A stretch of 24,379 nucleotides of DNA from Gemmiger_A avium. Its GTDB lineage: Bacteria; Bacillota; Clostridia; Oscillospirales; Ruminococcaceae. The DNA lies in contig DXFE01000133.1 in the NCBI GenBank assembly GCA_019114585.1, positions 1 to 24,379 of the forward strand, given 5' to 3'. Positions 1-7,408 of the stretch are shown piece after piece. Each line of letters opens with the position of its first letter. The stretch's first letter is position 1. Position numbers and translations under genes: made by a program. Below the pieces are notes generated by a model. The model was given only the letters and a program-made list of their open reading frames with translations. It searched no databases and was not told the DNA's origin.

Positions 1-2
1 TG

Positions 3-938
3 TTCGCCAATGACGACGAGGTCGTGGGCGCCAACGCCAAGGCCGCCGTGGCCGCCATGCAGGACGGCGACGTGGTGCTGCTGCAGAACACCCGCTTCCG
101 CAAGGAAGAAACCAAGAACCTGCCCGAGTTCAGCAAGGATCTGGCCAGCCTGGCCGACGCCTACGTGAACGACGCTTTCGGCAGCGCTCACCGCGCTCAC
201 TGCTCCACCGCCGGCGTGACCGACTACATCAAGGACACCGCTGTGGGTTACCTGATGGAGAAGGAGATCCGCTACCTGGGCAACGCCGTGAACGATCCTG
301 TCCGTCCCTTCACCGCCATCCTGGGCGGCGCCAAGGTTGCGGACAAGCTGAACGTGATCAGCAACCTGCTGGAGAAGGTGGACACCCTGATCATCGGCGG
401 CGGCATGGCCTACACCTTCCTGGTGGCCAAGGGCTACGAAGTGGGCACCAGCCTGGTTGACCTGGAGAAGGTTGACTACTGCAAGGAAATGATGGCCAAG
501 GCCGAGGCCAAGGGCGTCAAGCTGCTGCTGCCTGTGGACACCGTTGTGGCCGCTGCGTTCCCCGATCCCATCGACGGGCCGGTGGACACCAAGGTTGTGC
601 CTTCCGACGCGATTCCCGCCGACATGATGGGCCTGGACGTGGGCCCCGAGACCCGCAAGCTGTTTGCGGACGCTGTTAAGGCCAGCAAGACCGTTGTGTG
701 GAACGGACCCATGGGCGTGTTTGAGAACCCGACCCTGGCCGCCGGCACCCTGGCTGTTGCCGAGGCGATGGCCGAGGCCGACGCCACCACCGTGATCGGC
801 GGCGGCGACAGCGCGGCTGCCGTTATGCAGCTGGGCTTTGGCGACAAGATGACCCATATCTCCACCGGCGGCGGCGCCAGCCTGGAGTACCTGGAGGGCA
901 AGGAGCTGCCCGGCATCGCCTGCATCCAGAACGCCTGA
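3..938 (+). CDS. pgk: phosphoglycerate kinase, 5' end outside window
   Basis: This enzyme transfers a phosphate between 1,3-bisphosphoglycerate and ADP, the first ATP-forming step of glycolysis, in the cytoplasm. The frame is open from base 3, so the N-terminal domain begins outside the window; about 311 residues are present, and PGK is usually near 400. Visible family motifs are the substrate-site stretch LLQNTRF followed by a charged segment, YVNDAFGSAHRAH, LGGAKVADK with IIGGGMAYTF, and near the C-terminus VWNGPMGVFE and GGGDSAAAV followed by HISTGGGASLE, the nucleotide-binding signature. The GTG at 24 is an internal codon, not the start. tpiA and gpmI follow on the same strand, a common glycolytic cluster in Firmicutes; gapA would be expected upstream. 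Identity is essentially certain. Confidence 0.97.
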   Translation, partial: FANDDEVVGANAKAAVAAMQDGDVVLLQNTRFRKEETKNLPEFSKDLASLADAYVNDAFGSAHRAHCSTAGVTDYIKDTAVGYLMEKEIRYLGNAVNDPVRPFTAILGGAKVADKLNVISNLLEKVDTLIIGGGMAYTFLVAKGYEVGTSLVDLEKVDYCKEMMAKAEAKGVKLLLPVDTVVAAAFPDPIDGPVDTKVVPSDAIPADMMGLDVGPETRKLFADAVKASKTVVWNGPMGVFENPTLAAGTLAVAEAMAEADATTVIGGGDSAAAVMQLGFGDKMTHISTGGGASLEYLEGKELPGIACIQNA

Positions 939-950
939 TACACCATTCCG

Positions 951-976
951 GCAGCGGCCCGGTTCCGGGCCGCTGC
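951..976 (+). terminator. hairpin after pgk, weak terminator or processing site
   Basis: A perfect inverted repeat (GCAGCGGCCCGG and its complement around a TT centre) lies 12 bases after the pgk stop. It is followed only by ATTTTGG, a poor U-tract. It may cause partial termination or stabilise the pgk message 3' end while letting some transcription pass into tpiA. Confidence 0.55.
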
Positions 977-979
977 ATT

Positions 980-1008
980 TTGGCGTAACATGCCCTATAC
1001 ATTATAAA
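980..1008 (+). promoter_or_regulatory. possible internal promoter before tpiA
   Basis: TTGGCG at 980 and TATAAA at 1003 are 17 bases apart, directly after the pgk hairpin. A start about 7 bases downstream would leave a leader of only some 11 bases and cut into the ribosome site, so this promoter may be fortuitous. Confidence 0.35.
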
Positions 1009-1025
1009 GAAATGAGGACTGCATC

Positions 1026-1793
1026 ATGGATAAAGCCAATCGCAAGGCCATTATCGCCGGCAACTGGAAAATGAACAAGACCGCCACCGAAGCCGCTGCC
1101 CTGATCGACGAGCTGATCCCCGCCGTGAAGGACGCCGACTGCGAAGTGGTCATCTGCACCCCCTTCACCAGCCTGGTAACCGCCGTGGAGAAGACCCGCG
1201 GCACCAACATCCATGTGGGCGCGGAAAACGTGCACTTTGAGAAGAGCGGCGCGTTCACCGGCGAAATCAGCGCCGACATGCTGGTGGATCTGGGCGTGGA
1301 ATACGTCATCACCGGCCATTCCGAGCGCCGCCAGTACTTCGCCGAGACCGACGAGACCGTGAACAAGCGCACCCGCGCTGCTCTGGCCGCCGGCCTGAAG
1401 GTCATCGTCTGCGTGGGCGAGAACCTGACCCAGCGTGAGCAGGGCGTTACCGAGGAACTGGTTCGTATGCAGACCAAGATCGCGCTGCGTGACGTGACCG
1501 CCGAGGAAATGAAGAACATCGTGATCGCCTACGAGCCCGTTTGGGCCATCGGCACCGGCAAGACCGCTACCAGCGACCAGGCCCAGGAAGTCTGCGCGGC
1601 TATCCGCAAGGTGCTGGGCGAAGTGTACGGCGAGGCCGTGGCCAAGGCTACCACCATCCAGTACGGCGGCAGCATGAACGCCGGCAACGCCGACGAGCTG
1701 GTTGCCAAACCCGACGTGGACGGCGGCCTGATCGGCGGCGCCTCCCTGAAGGCGGACGCTTTTGCCGCCATCGTGAAGGCTGCCAGCAAGTAA
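1026..1793 (+). CDS. tpiA: triosephosphate isomerase
   Basis: This TIM-barrel enzyme interconverts dihydroxyacetone phosphate and glyceraldehyde 3-phosphate, and acts as a cytoplasmic dimer. The 255-residue length is normal. The catalytic residues are visible: Lys15 in GNWKMNKT, His98 in ITGHSERR and Glu170 in AYEPVWAIGTG. The last runs into the flexible loop 6, and the phosphate-binding segments YGGSM and GGLIGGASL follow near the C-terminus. The ATG at 1026 is preceded by GAGG eight bases upstream. It lies between pgk and gpmI and is probably transcribed with pgk by read-through of the weak hairpin at 951. Nothing is unusual in the protein. A very long open frame on the opposite strand is a codon-usage shadow. 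Confidence 0.98.
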   Translation: MDKANRKAIIAGNWKMNKTATEAAALIDELIPAVKDADCEVVICTPFTSLVTAVEKTRGTNIHVGAENVHFEKSGAFTGEISADMLVDLGVEYVITGHSERRQYFAETDETVNKRTRAALAAGLKVIVCVGENLTQREQGVTEELVRMQTKIALRDVTAEEMKNIVIAYEPVWAIGTGKTATSDQAQEVCAAIRKVLGEVYGEAVAKATTIQYGGSMNAGNADELVAKPDVDGGLIGGASLKADAFAAIVKAASK

Positions 1794-1816
1794 GCGCCCT
1801 TTTTCCTTTGTTTGTT

Positions 1817-1851
1817 CAGGCGCCGTCTGCCCTGCGGGCGGGCGGCGCCTG
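1817..1851 (+). terminator. GC-rich hairpin between tpiA and gpmI
   Basis: CAGGCGCCG at 1817 pairs with CGGCGCCTG ending at 1851, with further G-C pairing inside. It is followed by TTCGCATTTT, a modest U-tract. It probably tunes tpiA/gpmI expression rather than ending the transcript, because no convincing promoter follows it. Confidence 0.5.
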
Positions 1852-1861
1852 TTCGCATTTT

Positions 1862-1879
1862 GCGGGCTGCACAGCCCGC
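1862..1879 (+). promoter_or_regulatory. second leader hairpin before gpmI
   Basis: GCGGGCT (1862-1868) and AGCCCGC (1873-1879) form a 7-bp stem with a GCAC loop, 14 bases before the strong AAGGAGG ribosome site of gpmI (1894-1900). It could act as an mRNA processing or stability element. Confidence 0.4.
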
Positions 1880-1910
1880 GCCACACCTGTTTTAAGGAGG
1901 ATCTTCTCTT

Positions 1911-3431
1911 ATGGCTAAACAACCCCTGATGCTCTGCATCCTGGACGGCTTCGGCTGGGTGCCCGGCAAAGCCTACGGCAACGCCATCGTGGCCGCCAAT
2001 ACCCCCAACCTGGACAAGCTGTTCGCCAGCTGCCCCTACACCACCATCGGCGCTTCCGGCATGGACGTGGGCCTGCCCGACGGCCAGATGGGCAACAGCG
2101 AGGTGGGCCACACCAACATCGGTGCGGGCCGCATTGTGTACCAGGAACTGACCCGCATCACCAAGGCCATTCAGGACGGCACCATCCGCCAGAACGAGGC
2201 CATCGTGAATGCCATGAAGGCCGCCATTGAGAACGGCAAGGCCATCCACATGATGGGCCTGCTGAGCGCCGGCGGCGTGCACAGCCACATCCAGCACCTG
2301 TTCGGCCTGCTGGACATGGCCAAGGACATGGGCGCAAAGGAAATCTACGTACATGCCATCATGGACGGCCGCGACGTGCCGCCCGACAGCGGCAAGGGCT
2401 ACCTGGAAGAGCTGCAGGCCAAGCTGGACGAACTGGGCGTGGGCAAGATCGCTTCGGTGACCGGCCGCTACTACGCCATGGATCGTGACAACCGCTGGGA
2501 TCGTGTGGAAAAGGCCTACGCCGCCTTCGTGTACGGCGAGGGCGAGAAGGGCACCCCCGCCGAAGTGATCGCCAAGAGCTACGCCGCCGGTGTGACCGAC
2601 GAGTTCGTGGTTCCGGCTGTGACCTGCGAGGGCGGCCGCGTGTCCGAGGGGGACAGCGTGATCTTCTTCAACTTCCGCCCCGACCGCGCCCGTGAGATCA
2701 CCCGCACCTTTGTGGACGACGAGTTCAACGGCTTCGAGCGCCGCAACGGCCGCTTTGCGGTGAACTACGTCTGCTTCACCCAGTACGACGCCACCATGCC
2801 CAACGTGGAGGTAGCCTTCAAGCCCCAGAGCCTGCACAACGTGATGGGCGAGTACCTGGCCAAGTGCGGCAAGACCCAGCTACGCATCGCGGAGACCGAG
2901 AAGTACGCCCATGTGACCTTCTTCTTCAACGGCGGCGTGGAGGCCCCGTTCGAGGGCGAAGACCGGGCGCTGATCCCCAGCCCCAAGGTTGCCACCTACG
3001 ACCTGCAGCCCGAGATGAGCGCCTACCTGGTGGCCGACGAGTGCGTGAAGCGGATCGAAAGCGGCAAGTACGACGTGATCATCCTGAACTTTGCCAACTG
3101 CGACATGGTGGGCCACACCGGCGTGTTTGAAGCCGCTGTCAAGGCGGTGGAGGCGGTGGACGCCTGCGCCGGCAAGGTGATCGACGCGGTGTTGGCCGCC
3201 GGCGGCAAGGTGCTGCTGACCGCCGACCACGGCAACGCCGACCAGATGTACGAGCCGGACGGCGCGCCCTTTACTGCCCACACCACCAACCCGGTGCCCT
3301 TCCTGGTGGCCGGCGCCGGCGATGTGAAGCTGCGCGAGGGCGGCGTGCTGGCCGACATCGCCCCCACCATGCTCAAGCTGATGGGCCTGCCCCAGCCGGA
3401 GGAGATGACCGGCAAGAGCATCGTGGAATAA
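1911..3431 (+). CDS. gpmI: 2,3-bisphosphoglycerate-independent phosphoglycerate mutase
   Basis: This enzyme interconverts 3- and 2-phosphoglycerate through a phosphoserine intermediate and two Mn2+ ions. It belongs to the alkaline phosphatase superfamily and is 506 residues, the usual length. The N-terminus carries the metal-binding LDGFGW (Asp12) and the catalytic serine Ser63 in QMGNSEVGH. The inserted phosphotransferase domain shows HSHIQHLFGLL, HAIMDGRDVPPDSG, GRYYAMDRDNRWDR and FFNFRPDRARE. The C-terminal metal ligands lie in NFANCDMVGHTG and LTADHGNADQM. The ATG at 1911 follows a near-ideal AAGGAGG. It is the last gene of the glycolytic cluster here; enolase does not follow, and a strong terminator closes the unit. 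Confidence 0.98.
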   Translation: MAKQPLMLCILDGFGWVPGKAYGNAIVAANTPNLDKLFASCPYTTIGASGMDVGLPDGQMGNSEVGHTNIGAGRIVYQELTRITKAIQDGTIRQNEAIVNAMKAAIENGKAIHMMGLLSAGGVHSHIQHLFGLLDMAKDMGAKEIYVHAIMDGRDVPPDSGKGYLEELQAKLDELGVGKIASVTGRYYAMDRDNRWDRVEKAYAAFVYGEGEKGTPAEVIAKSYAAGVTDEFVVPAVTCEGGRVSEGDSVIFFNFRPDRAREITRTFVDDEFNGFERRNGRFAVNYVCFTQYDATMPNVEVAFKPQSLHNVMGEYLAKCGKTQLRIAETEKYAHVTFFFNGGVEAPFEGEDRALIPSPKVATYDLQPEMSAYLVADECVKRIESGKYDVIILNFANCDMVGHTGVFEAAVKAVEAVDACAGKVIDAVLAAGGKVLLTADHGNADQMYEPDGAPFTAHTTNPVPFLVAGAGDVKLREGGVLADIAPTMLKLMGLPQPEEMTGKSIVE

Positions 3432-3453
3432 GCTGTTTTCCTGCACATGCCAG

Positions 3454-3489
3454 CGGGGGAGAGACCGGGTGTCTCTCCCCCGTTTTTTT
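3454..3489 (+). terminator. rho-independent terminator of the glycolytic cluster
   Basis: A perfect 12-bp stem (3454-3465 with 3471-3482) with loop CGGGT is followed directly by seven T residues. This is the textbook form and lies 23 bases after the gpmI stop. Confidence 0.93.
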
Positions 3490-3549
3490 GTGGCAGACCG
3501 TGGCGTTTGCCCATTTTTATCCCACGAAAGCGACGCTATATTTTTGTGC

Positions 3550-3578
3550 TATGTGACGGTTTTATTTCACATAACCGT
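3550..3578. promoter_or_regulatory. interleaved inverted repeats upstream of the 3596 promoter
   Basis: TATGTGA (3550-3556) pairs with TCACATA (3567-3573), and ACGGTT (3556-3561) pairs with AACCGT (3573-3578). The two repeats interlock and lie just upstream of the -35 box at 3596, where an activator could bind. The TGTGA/TCACA half-sites recall a CRP-family site, but the 10-base spacing is not the usual 6. Function is unproven. Confidence 0.35.
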
Positions 3579-3595
3579 TATTCATTTAACAATAA

Positions 3596-3624
3596 TTGAC
3601 AATCCTTTGTCGAGGCCGTATTCT
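3596..3624 (+). promoter_or_regulatory. sigma-70-type promoter for the gene at 3667
   Basis: A consensus TTGACA at 3596-3601 and TATTCT at 3619-3624 are separated by exactly 17 bases, in a locally AT-rich stretch after the gpmI terminator. Confidence 0.75.
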
Positions 3625-3666
3625 GAATATAGAAGCACACTTTATTTCAGAAAGGCAGGGAGAGGT

Positions 3667-4050
3667 ATGAATTCATCCAAAGCGTTGCTGCTGGTGGACA
3701 ACTCGTCCGCGCTGGAACTGCTGCACAGCGGAACCTACCGGTTCCAGGAAATCTCGTTTGAAGAGGTCCGCGCGATTGTGGAGATGCACGGCCAGAAAGA
3801 TGTGCTGCGCTGCTTCTCCCATCCGGAGATCGAGCAGCTGCTGTACAAGCACGCCGGTATCGCCATCAGCAATTTCCACTATCTGCCGGTGGGCGAGCTG
3901 GCCCCGGGCCAGGACGCGATCGCGTTCCGGTTCTATGTGACCCCTTCCGAGACCCAGCCCAGCATCCAGACCGTCTACGGCAACGAGGCCACCAAGCTGC
4001 AGAATCTGTATGTGTACTGTCAGTTCATCACCCGGCTGGAGGAACCCTGA
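3667..4050 (+). CDS. small protein of unknown function, possibly DUF1874-like
   Basis: The gene encodes 127 residues, soluble, with no signal peptide or membrane segment. I chose the ATG at 3667 because GGGAGAGG lies just before it and the promoter at 3596 is well placed; the longer upstream open frame runs through that promoter and is not real. I do not recognise the product firmly. The layout recalls the DUF1874/YddF fold, which includes the viral ring nuclease AcrIII-1: LLLVDNSSAL near the start, GTYRFQEISFEEVRAIV at 22-38, His52 in CFSHPEIEQLLYKHAGI, and a hydrophobic strand AIAFRFYV at 84-91. The basic-x-x-Glu catalytic motif of those nucleases is not visible, so activity is doubtful. 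It is a single-gene unit with its own promoter and terminator, flanked by housekeeping genes. Confidence 0.8.
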   Translation: MNSSKALLLVDNSSALELLHSGTYRFQEISFEEVRAIVEMHGQKDVLRCFSHPEIEQLLYKHAGIAISNFHYLPVGELAPGQDAIAFRFYVTPSETQPSIQTVYGNEATKLQNLYVYCQFITRLEEP

Positions 4051-4078
4051 GTTTCTGCCCGCCGGCCCTCCTCTCCAC

Positions 4079-4106
4079 GCCCGGGGCACCTGCCCCGGGC
4101 ATTTTT
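4079..4106 (+). terminator. rho-independent terminator after the 3667 gene
   Basis: A perfect 10-bp stem, GCCCGGGGCA (4079-4088) with TGCCCCGGGC (4091-4100), is followed by ATTTTT. The T-tract runs into the -35 region of the next promoter. Confidence 0.85.
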
Positions 4107-4107
4107 A

Positions 4108-4137
4108 TTGCCCCGGCGGGCGGTGATGTGCTATAAT
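4108..4137 (+). promoter_or_regulatory. extended -10 promoter of ddh
   Basis: TGCTATAAT at 4129-4137 is a perfect extended -10 element. TTGCCC at 4108, 18 bases upstream of the hexamer, is a partial -35. A 7-bp leader hairpin (4150-4156 with 4163-4169) follows in the 5' untranslated region. Confidence 0.72.
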
Positions 4138-4197
4138 AAAGTGTATGCGGCACGGCGCTTTTGCCGTGCACAGAACAATCAGGGAGGGAAATTGAGT

Positions 4198-5187
4198 ATG
4201 ACGATTCGAATCGGTATTTTGGGATATGGCAATCTGGGCCGCGGCGTGGAGTACGCCGTGGCGCAAAACCCCGATATGGAACTGGCGGCGGTGTTCACCC
4301 GCCGGAATCCGGCTTCCATGACCATTCACACCCCCGGCGTGCCGGTAGTGGCCGCCAGCGATGTGGAAAGCTGGAAGGACAAAATTGACGTGATGATTCT
4401 GTGCGGCGGCAGCGCCACCGATCTGCCCGTACAGACCCCGGCCATGGCCCGGTGGTTCAATGTGGTGGACAGCTTTGACACCCACGCCAAGATCCCCGAG
4501 CACTTTGCCGCGGTGGACGCGGCGGCCAAGGCGGCGGGCACCACCGCCCTGATCTCGGTGGGCTGGGACCCGGGCATGTTCTCGCTGAACCGGCTGTACG
4601 CCGGCGCCATCCTGCCCAACGGCAAGGATTACACCTTCTGGGGCAAGGGGGTCAGCCAGGGCCACTCCGACGCGATCCGACGCATTGAGGGCGTGCAGGA
4701 CGCCCGGCAGTACACCGTGCCGGTGCCCGCCGCCCTGGAGGCGGTGCGCAGCGGCGCCCAGCCGGAGCTGACCACCCGGCAGAAGCACACCCGGGAGTGC
4801 TATGTAGTTGCCAAGCCCGGCGCGGATACCGCCCGCATCGAGAATGAGATCAAGACCATGCCCAACTACTTTGCCGACTATGACACCACCGTGCACTTCA
4901 TCAGCCAGGAAGAGCTGGACCGGGATCACAAGGGCATTCCCCACGGCGGCTGCGTGATCCGCACCGGCACCACCGGCGATGCCGCCGCCCCCAACACCCA
5001 TGTGATCGAGTACAGCCTGAAGCTGGACTCCAACCCGGAATTCACCTCCAGCGTGCTGGTGGCCTACGCCCGGGCTGCCGCCCGGATGAACGCCGCCGGC
5101 CATACCGGCGCGGCCACCGTGTTTGACGTGGCCCCGGCCCTGCTGCGCCCGGAAGACGGCGAGACCCTGCGCCGCACCCTGCTGTAA
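4198..5187 (+). CDS. ddh: meso-diaminopimelate D-dehydrogenase
   Basis: This NADPH-dependent enzyme aminates L-2-amino-6-oxopimelate (from tetrahydrodipicolinate) to meso-diaminopimelate in one step, bypassing the succinylase and acetylase branches. It supplies lysine and the peptidoglycan cross-bridge. The 329-residue length matches the family. The Rossmann motif GILGYGNLGRGVE is at 6-18 and the NADP-type FTRR at 33-36. The substrate domain shows ILCGGSATDLP, SVGWDPGMFSLNR, WGKGVSQGHSDAIRRI and IPHGG, all close to the Corynebacterium glutamicum enzyme as I recall it. The ATG at 4198 follows AGGGAGGG. It is a single-gene unit behind its own extended -10 promoter, with no convincing terminator before the acpP promoter. 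Confidence 0.95.
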   Translation: MTIRIGILGYGNLGRGVEYAVAQNPDMELAAVFTRRNPASMTIHTPGVPVVAASDVESWKDKIDVMILCGGSATDLPVQTPAMARWFNVVDSFDTHAKIPEHFAAVDAAAKAAGTTALISVGWDPGMFSLNRLYAGAILPNGKDYTFWGKGVSQGHSDAIRRIEGVQDARQYTVPVPAALEAVRSGAQPELTTRQKHTRECYVVAKPGADTARIENEIKTMPNYFADYDTTVHFISQEELDRDHKGIPHGGCVIRTGTTGDAAAPNTHVIEYSLKLDSNPEFTSSVLVAYARAAARMNAAGHTGAATVFDVAPALLRPEDGETLRRTLL

Positions 5188-5297
5188 AAAGGCCTTGCCG
5201 CACCCGTCTGAGGGGCGGTTCTGCGGCCCCGTCGGACCCTGGTATGGGGGCGCGGACGAATTTTCTGCGAATTGTGGCCGGATGCCCAAAATAAACC

Positions 5298-5326
5298 TTG
5301 ACATCCCCTTGCAGATAAGCTATAAA
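5298..5326 (+). promoter_or_regulatory. strong promoter of acpP
   Basis: A perfect TTGACA (5298-5303) and TATAAA (5321-5326) lie 17 bases apart. The remaining gap from 5188 holds only GC-rich sequence without a clear U-tract terminator. Confidence 0.85.
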
Positions 5327-5406
5327 AAGTATAGTGATTTGGCCCGGGGCGCGGCTTTGCGCGGCGTGATCCCGGCCGGAATAGCTTGTTAAGGAGAGTT
5401 CATAGC

Positions 5407-5637
5407 ATGGATACGTTTGAGAAGATTCGCGCCTGCCTGGCCGAGCAGCTGGATATCGAGCCCGACGAGATCACCATGGACAGCAACATCCTGGACGACT
5501 TCGGCGCTGACAGCCTGGATCTGGTGGATCTGGTGATGGCGCTGGAGGACGAGTTTGAGGTGGAAGTGCCGGACGACGCCATCGAGAGTTTCCACACGGT
5601 GGGCGACGTGGTGCGTTTCGTCGAGGACCACACCTGA
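5407..5637 (+). CDS. acpP: acyl carrier protein
   Basis: This small acidic four-helix carrier holds growing acyl chains on a phosphopantetheine arm for fatty acid synthesis in the cytoplasm. The 76 residues include the attachment serine Ser36 in the signature GADSLDLVDLVMALEDEF. The ATG at 5407 is chosen over an upstream TTG because AAGGAGAG lies ten bases before it and the protein then matches standard ACP length. It is transcribed alone from a near-consensus promoter and ended by a hairpin before proS. No fab genes adjoin it, so it could be the housekeeping ACP or a second copy; the typical acidic sequence favours the housekeeping role. Confidence 0.95.
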   Translation: MDTFEKIRACLAEQLDIEPDEITMDSNILDDFGADSLDLVDLVMALEDEFEVEVPDDAIESFHTVGDVVRFVEDHT

Positions 5638-5663
5638 TTTTTGTGCCGATCAACACCCGGCGA

Positions 5664-5695
5664 GCCCCACGCCTTGGCGCGGGGCCCGCTTTTTT
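5664..5695 (+). terminator. terminator between acpP and proS
   Basis: GCCCCACGCC (5664-5673) and GGCGCGGGGC (5676-5685) pair with one mismatch and are followed by CCGC and six T residues. I see no strong promoter between it and proS, so proS may depend partly on read-through. Confidence 0.75.
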
Positions 5696-5728
5696 GACGA
5701 GAGATTTGCACCGGAAGGAAGTTATCGG

Positions 5729-7168
5729 ATGAGCGAACAGAAAAAGAAATTGGTGGAGGCCATCACCCCCATCAACGAGGACTTTGCCCAGTGGTACACC
5801 GACGTGTGCCTCAAGGCGGAGCTGGTGGACTACTCCACCGTTAAGGGCTGCATGATCCTGCGTCCCTACGGCTACGCCATCTGGGAGAACATCACCCACA
5901 TCCTGGACGGGATGTTCAAGGCTACCGGCCATGAGAACGTGGCCATGCCCATCTTTATCCCGGAAAGCCTGCTGCAGCGTGAAAAGGACCACGTGGAGGG
6001 CTTTGCCCCCGAGGTGGCCTGGGTTACCTACGGCGGCGCGGAGAAGCTGGAAGAGCGCATGTGCGTGCGGCCCACCAGTGAGACCCTGTTCTGCGACCAC
6101 TTTGCCCATGTGCTGCATTCCTGGCGGGATCTGCCCATGAAGTACAACCAGTGGTGCAGCGTGGTGCGCTGGGAAAAGACCACCCGTCCCTTCCTGCGCA
6201 GCCGTGAGTTCTGGTGGCAGGAGGGTCACACCATCCACGAGACCGCCGAGGAGGCCGTGGAGGAGACCCTGCAGCAGCTGAACACCTACGCGGATTTCTG
6301 CGAGAAGTACCTGATGATCCCGGTGGTCAAGGGCAAGAAGACCGACAAGGAAAAGTTCGCCGGCGCCGAAGCCACCTACACCATCGAGGCCATGATGCAC
6401 GACGGCAAGGCCCTGCAGAGCGGCACCAGCCACTACTTCGGCGACGGGTTCTCCCGCGCGTTCGATGTGCAGTTCACCGGCCGTGACAACCAGCTGCAGT
6501 ACCCCCATCAGACCAGCTGGGGCGTATCCACCCGTCTGGTGGGCGCCATCATCATGACCCACGGCGACGACGAGGGCCTGATCCTGCCCCCGGCCATTGC
6601 CCCCTATCAGGTGGTGATCGTGCCGGTGGCCGCCCACAAGCCCGGCGTGACCGAGAAGGCCGAGGAGCTGGCCGCCCGCGTGAGCAAGTTTGCCCGGGTC
6701 AAGCTGGACAACAGCGACAACAGCCCCGGCTGGAAGTTCAGCCAGTGGGAGATGAAGGGCGTGCCCCTGCGCCTGGAGATCGGCCCCAAGGATATCGAGA
6801 AGAACCAGTGCGTGCTGGTGCGCCGCGATACCCGCGAAAAGACCTTTGTATCCCTGGATGAGCTGGAGACCGCGATCCCCCGCCTGCTGGAGGAGCTGTC
6901 CGCCAACCTGTACCAGCGTGCGCTGGAAAACCGGGAAGCCCGCACCTGGGCCGCCACCACCCTGGACGAGGTCAAGAAGCTGGCCGCCGAGAACACCGGC
7001 TACATCAAGACCATGTGGTGCGGCGATGAGGCCTGCGAGGAGAAGATGAAGGAAGAAGCGGGCCTGTCCAGCCGGTGCATGCCGTTTGAGCAGGAGCAGC
7101 TGAGCGATGTGTGCCCCTGCTGCGGCAAGCCTGCCAAGGTGATGGTCTACTGGGGCAAAGCCTACTAA
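5729..7168 (+). CDS. proS: prolyl-tRNA synthetase, archaeal/eukaryote-like type
   Basis: This class II enzyme charges tRNA-Pro with proline. The 479-residue form lacks the editing insertion of the longer bacterial type and has the C-terminal zinc-like domain of the archaeal/eukaryotic type. Class II motif 2 appears as RWEKTTRPFLRSREFWWQEG and motif 3 in the segment from HQTSWGVSTR to IIMTHGDDEG. The anticodon-binding domain follows (PYQVVIVPVAAHK). The C-terminal domain holds a four-cysteine set (MWCGDEACEE, SSRCMPFE, VCPCCGKPAK) and ends in the family-typical tyrosine. The ATG at 5729 follows GGAAGGAA; an upstream in-frame GTG/ATG extension overlaps acpP in another frame and is rejected. A terminator follows at 7193. 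Confidence 0.97.
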   Translation: MSEQKKKLVEAITPINEDFAQWYTDVCLKAELVDYSTVKGCMILRPYGYAIWENITHILDGMFKATGHENVAMPIFIPESLLQREKDHVEGFAPEVAWVTYGGAEKLEERMCVRPTSETLFCDHFAHVLHSWRDLPMKYNQWCSVVRWEKTTRPFLRSREFWWQEGHTIHETAEEAVEETLQQLNTYADFCEKYLMIPVVKGKKTDKEKFAGAEATYTIEAMMHDGKALQSGTSHYFGDGFSRAFDVQFTGRDNQLQYPHQTSWGVSTRLVGAIIMTHGDDEGLILPPAIAPYQVVIVPVAAHKPGVTEKAEELAARVSKFARVKLDNSDNSPGWKFSQWEMKGVPLRLEIGPKDIEKNQCVLVRRDTREKTFVSLDELETAIPRLLEELSANLYQRALENREARTWAATTLDEVKKLAAENTGYIKTMWCGDEACEEKMKEEAGLSSRCMPFEQEQLSDVCPCCGKPAKVMVYWGKAY

Positions 7169-7192
7169 GCCATCCGCCAAAACCAAATACAG

Positions 7193-7228
7193 CGCCGCCG
7201 CGGCAATTGCCCGGCGGCGTTTTGTTTT
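7193..7228 (+). terminator. rho-independent terminator of proS
   Basis: CGCCGCCG (7193-7200) pairs with CGGCGGCG (7212-7219), with an inner GGC-AATT-GCC stem. TTTGTTTTT follows. Confidence 0.88.
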
Positions 7229-7244
7229 TCCTGTTTTGTCGCGG

Positions 7245-7273
7245 TTGCAGTTACCCGGACAATCGGCTATAAT
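7245..7273 (+). promoter_or_regulatory. promoter upstream of the sigma factor gene
   Basis: TTGCAG (7245-7250) and a perfect TATAAT (7268-7273) are 17 bases apart. The predicted start near 7280 lies immediately before a terminator hairpin at 7284. Confidence 0.75.
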
Positions 7274-7283
7274 CATAGAGACG

Positions 7284-7316
7284 GGCTGCGGAAAGGCTCT
7301 TTCCGCGGCCTTTTTT
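7284..7316 (+). terminator. terminator or attenuator in the sigma-gene leader
   Basis: A 12-bp stem (7284-7295 with 7299-7310, one G-T pair) with a GCT loop is followed by six T residues. It begins a few bases after the start expected from the 7245 promoter. It either backs up the proS terminator or attenuates the sigma-factor transcript. The remaining 7317-7422 is AT-richer and contains TGTAAC at 7343, a possible ECF-type -35 without a clear -10. Confidence 0.82.
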
Positions 7317-7408
7317 GCCCGGATGCCGTCTTGTAAACAAACTGTAACGGACCGGTGACAAAATTGAAATATTTCTGCCCCCTCAATCGTTGTTTGGGTG
7401 AAGGCGTT

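Noticed and set aside
1002..2837. 611-codon open frame on the minus strand across tpiA and gpmI
   Set aside because: It is the mirror of two strongly conserved genes, spans their intergenic hairpins, is rich in His/Ala/Val/Gly from reversed GC-rich codons, and has no ribosome site.
3550..3573. Genuine CRP operator
   Set aside because: The TGTGA/TCACA half-sites are 10 bases apart rather than the canonical 6.
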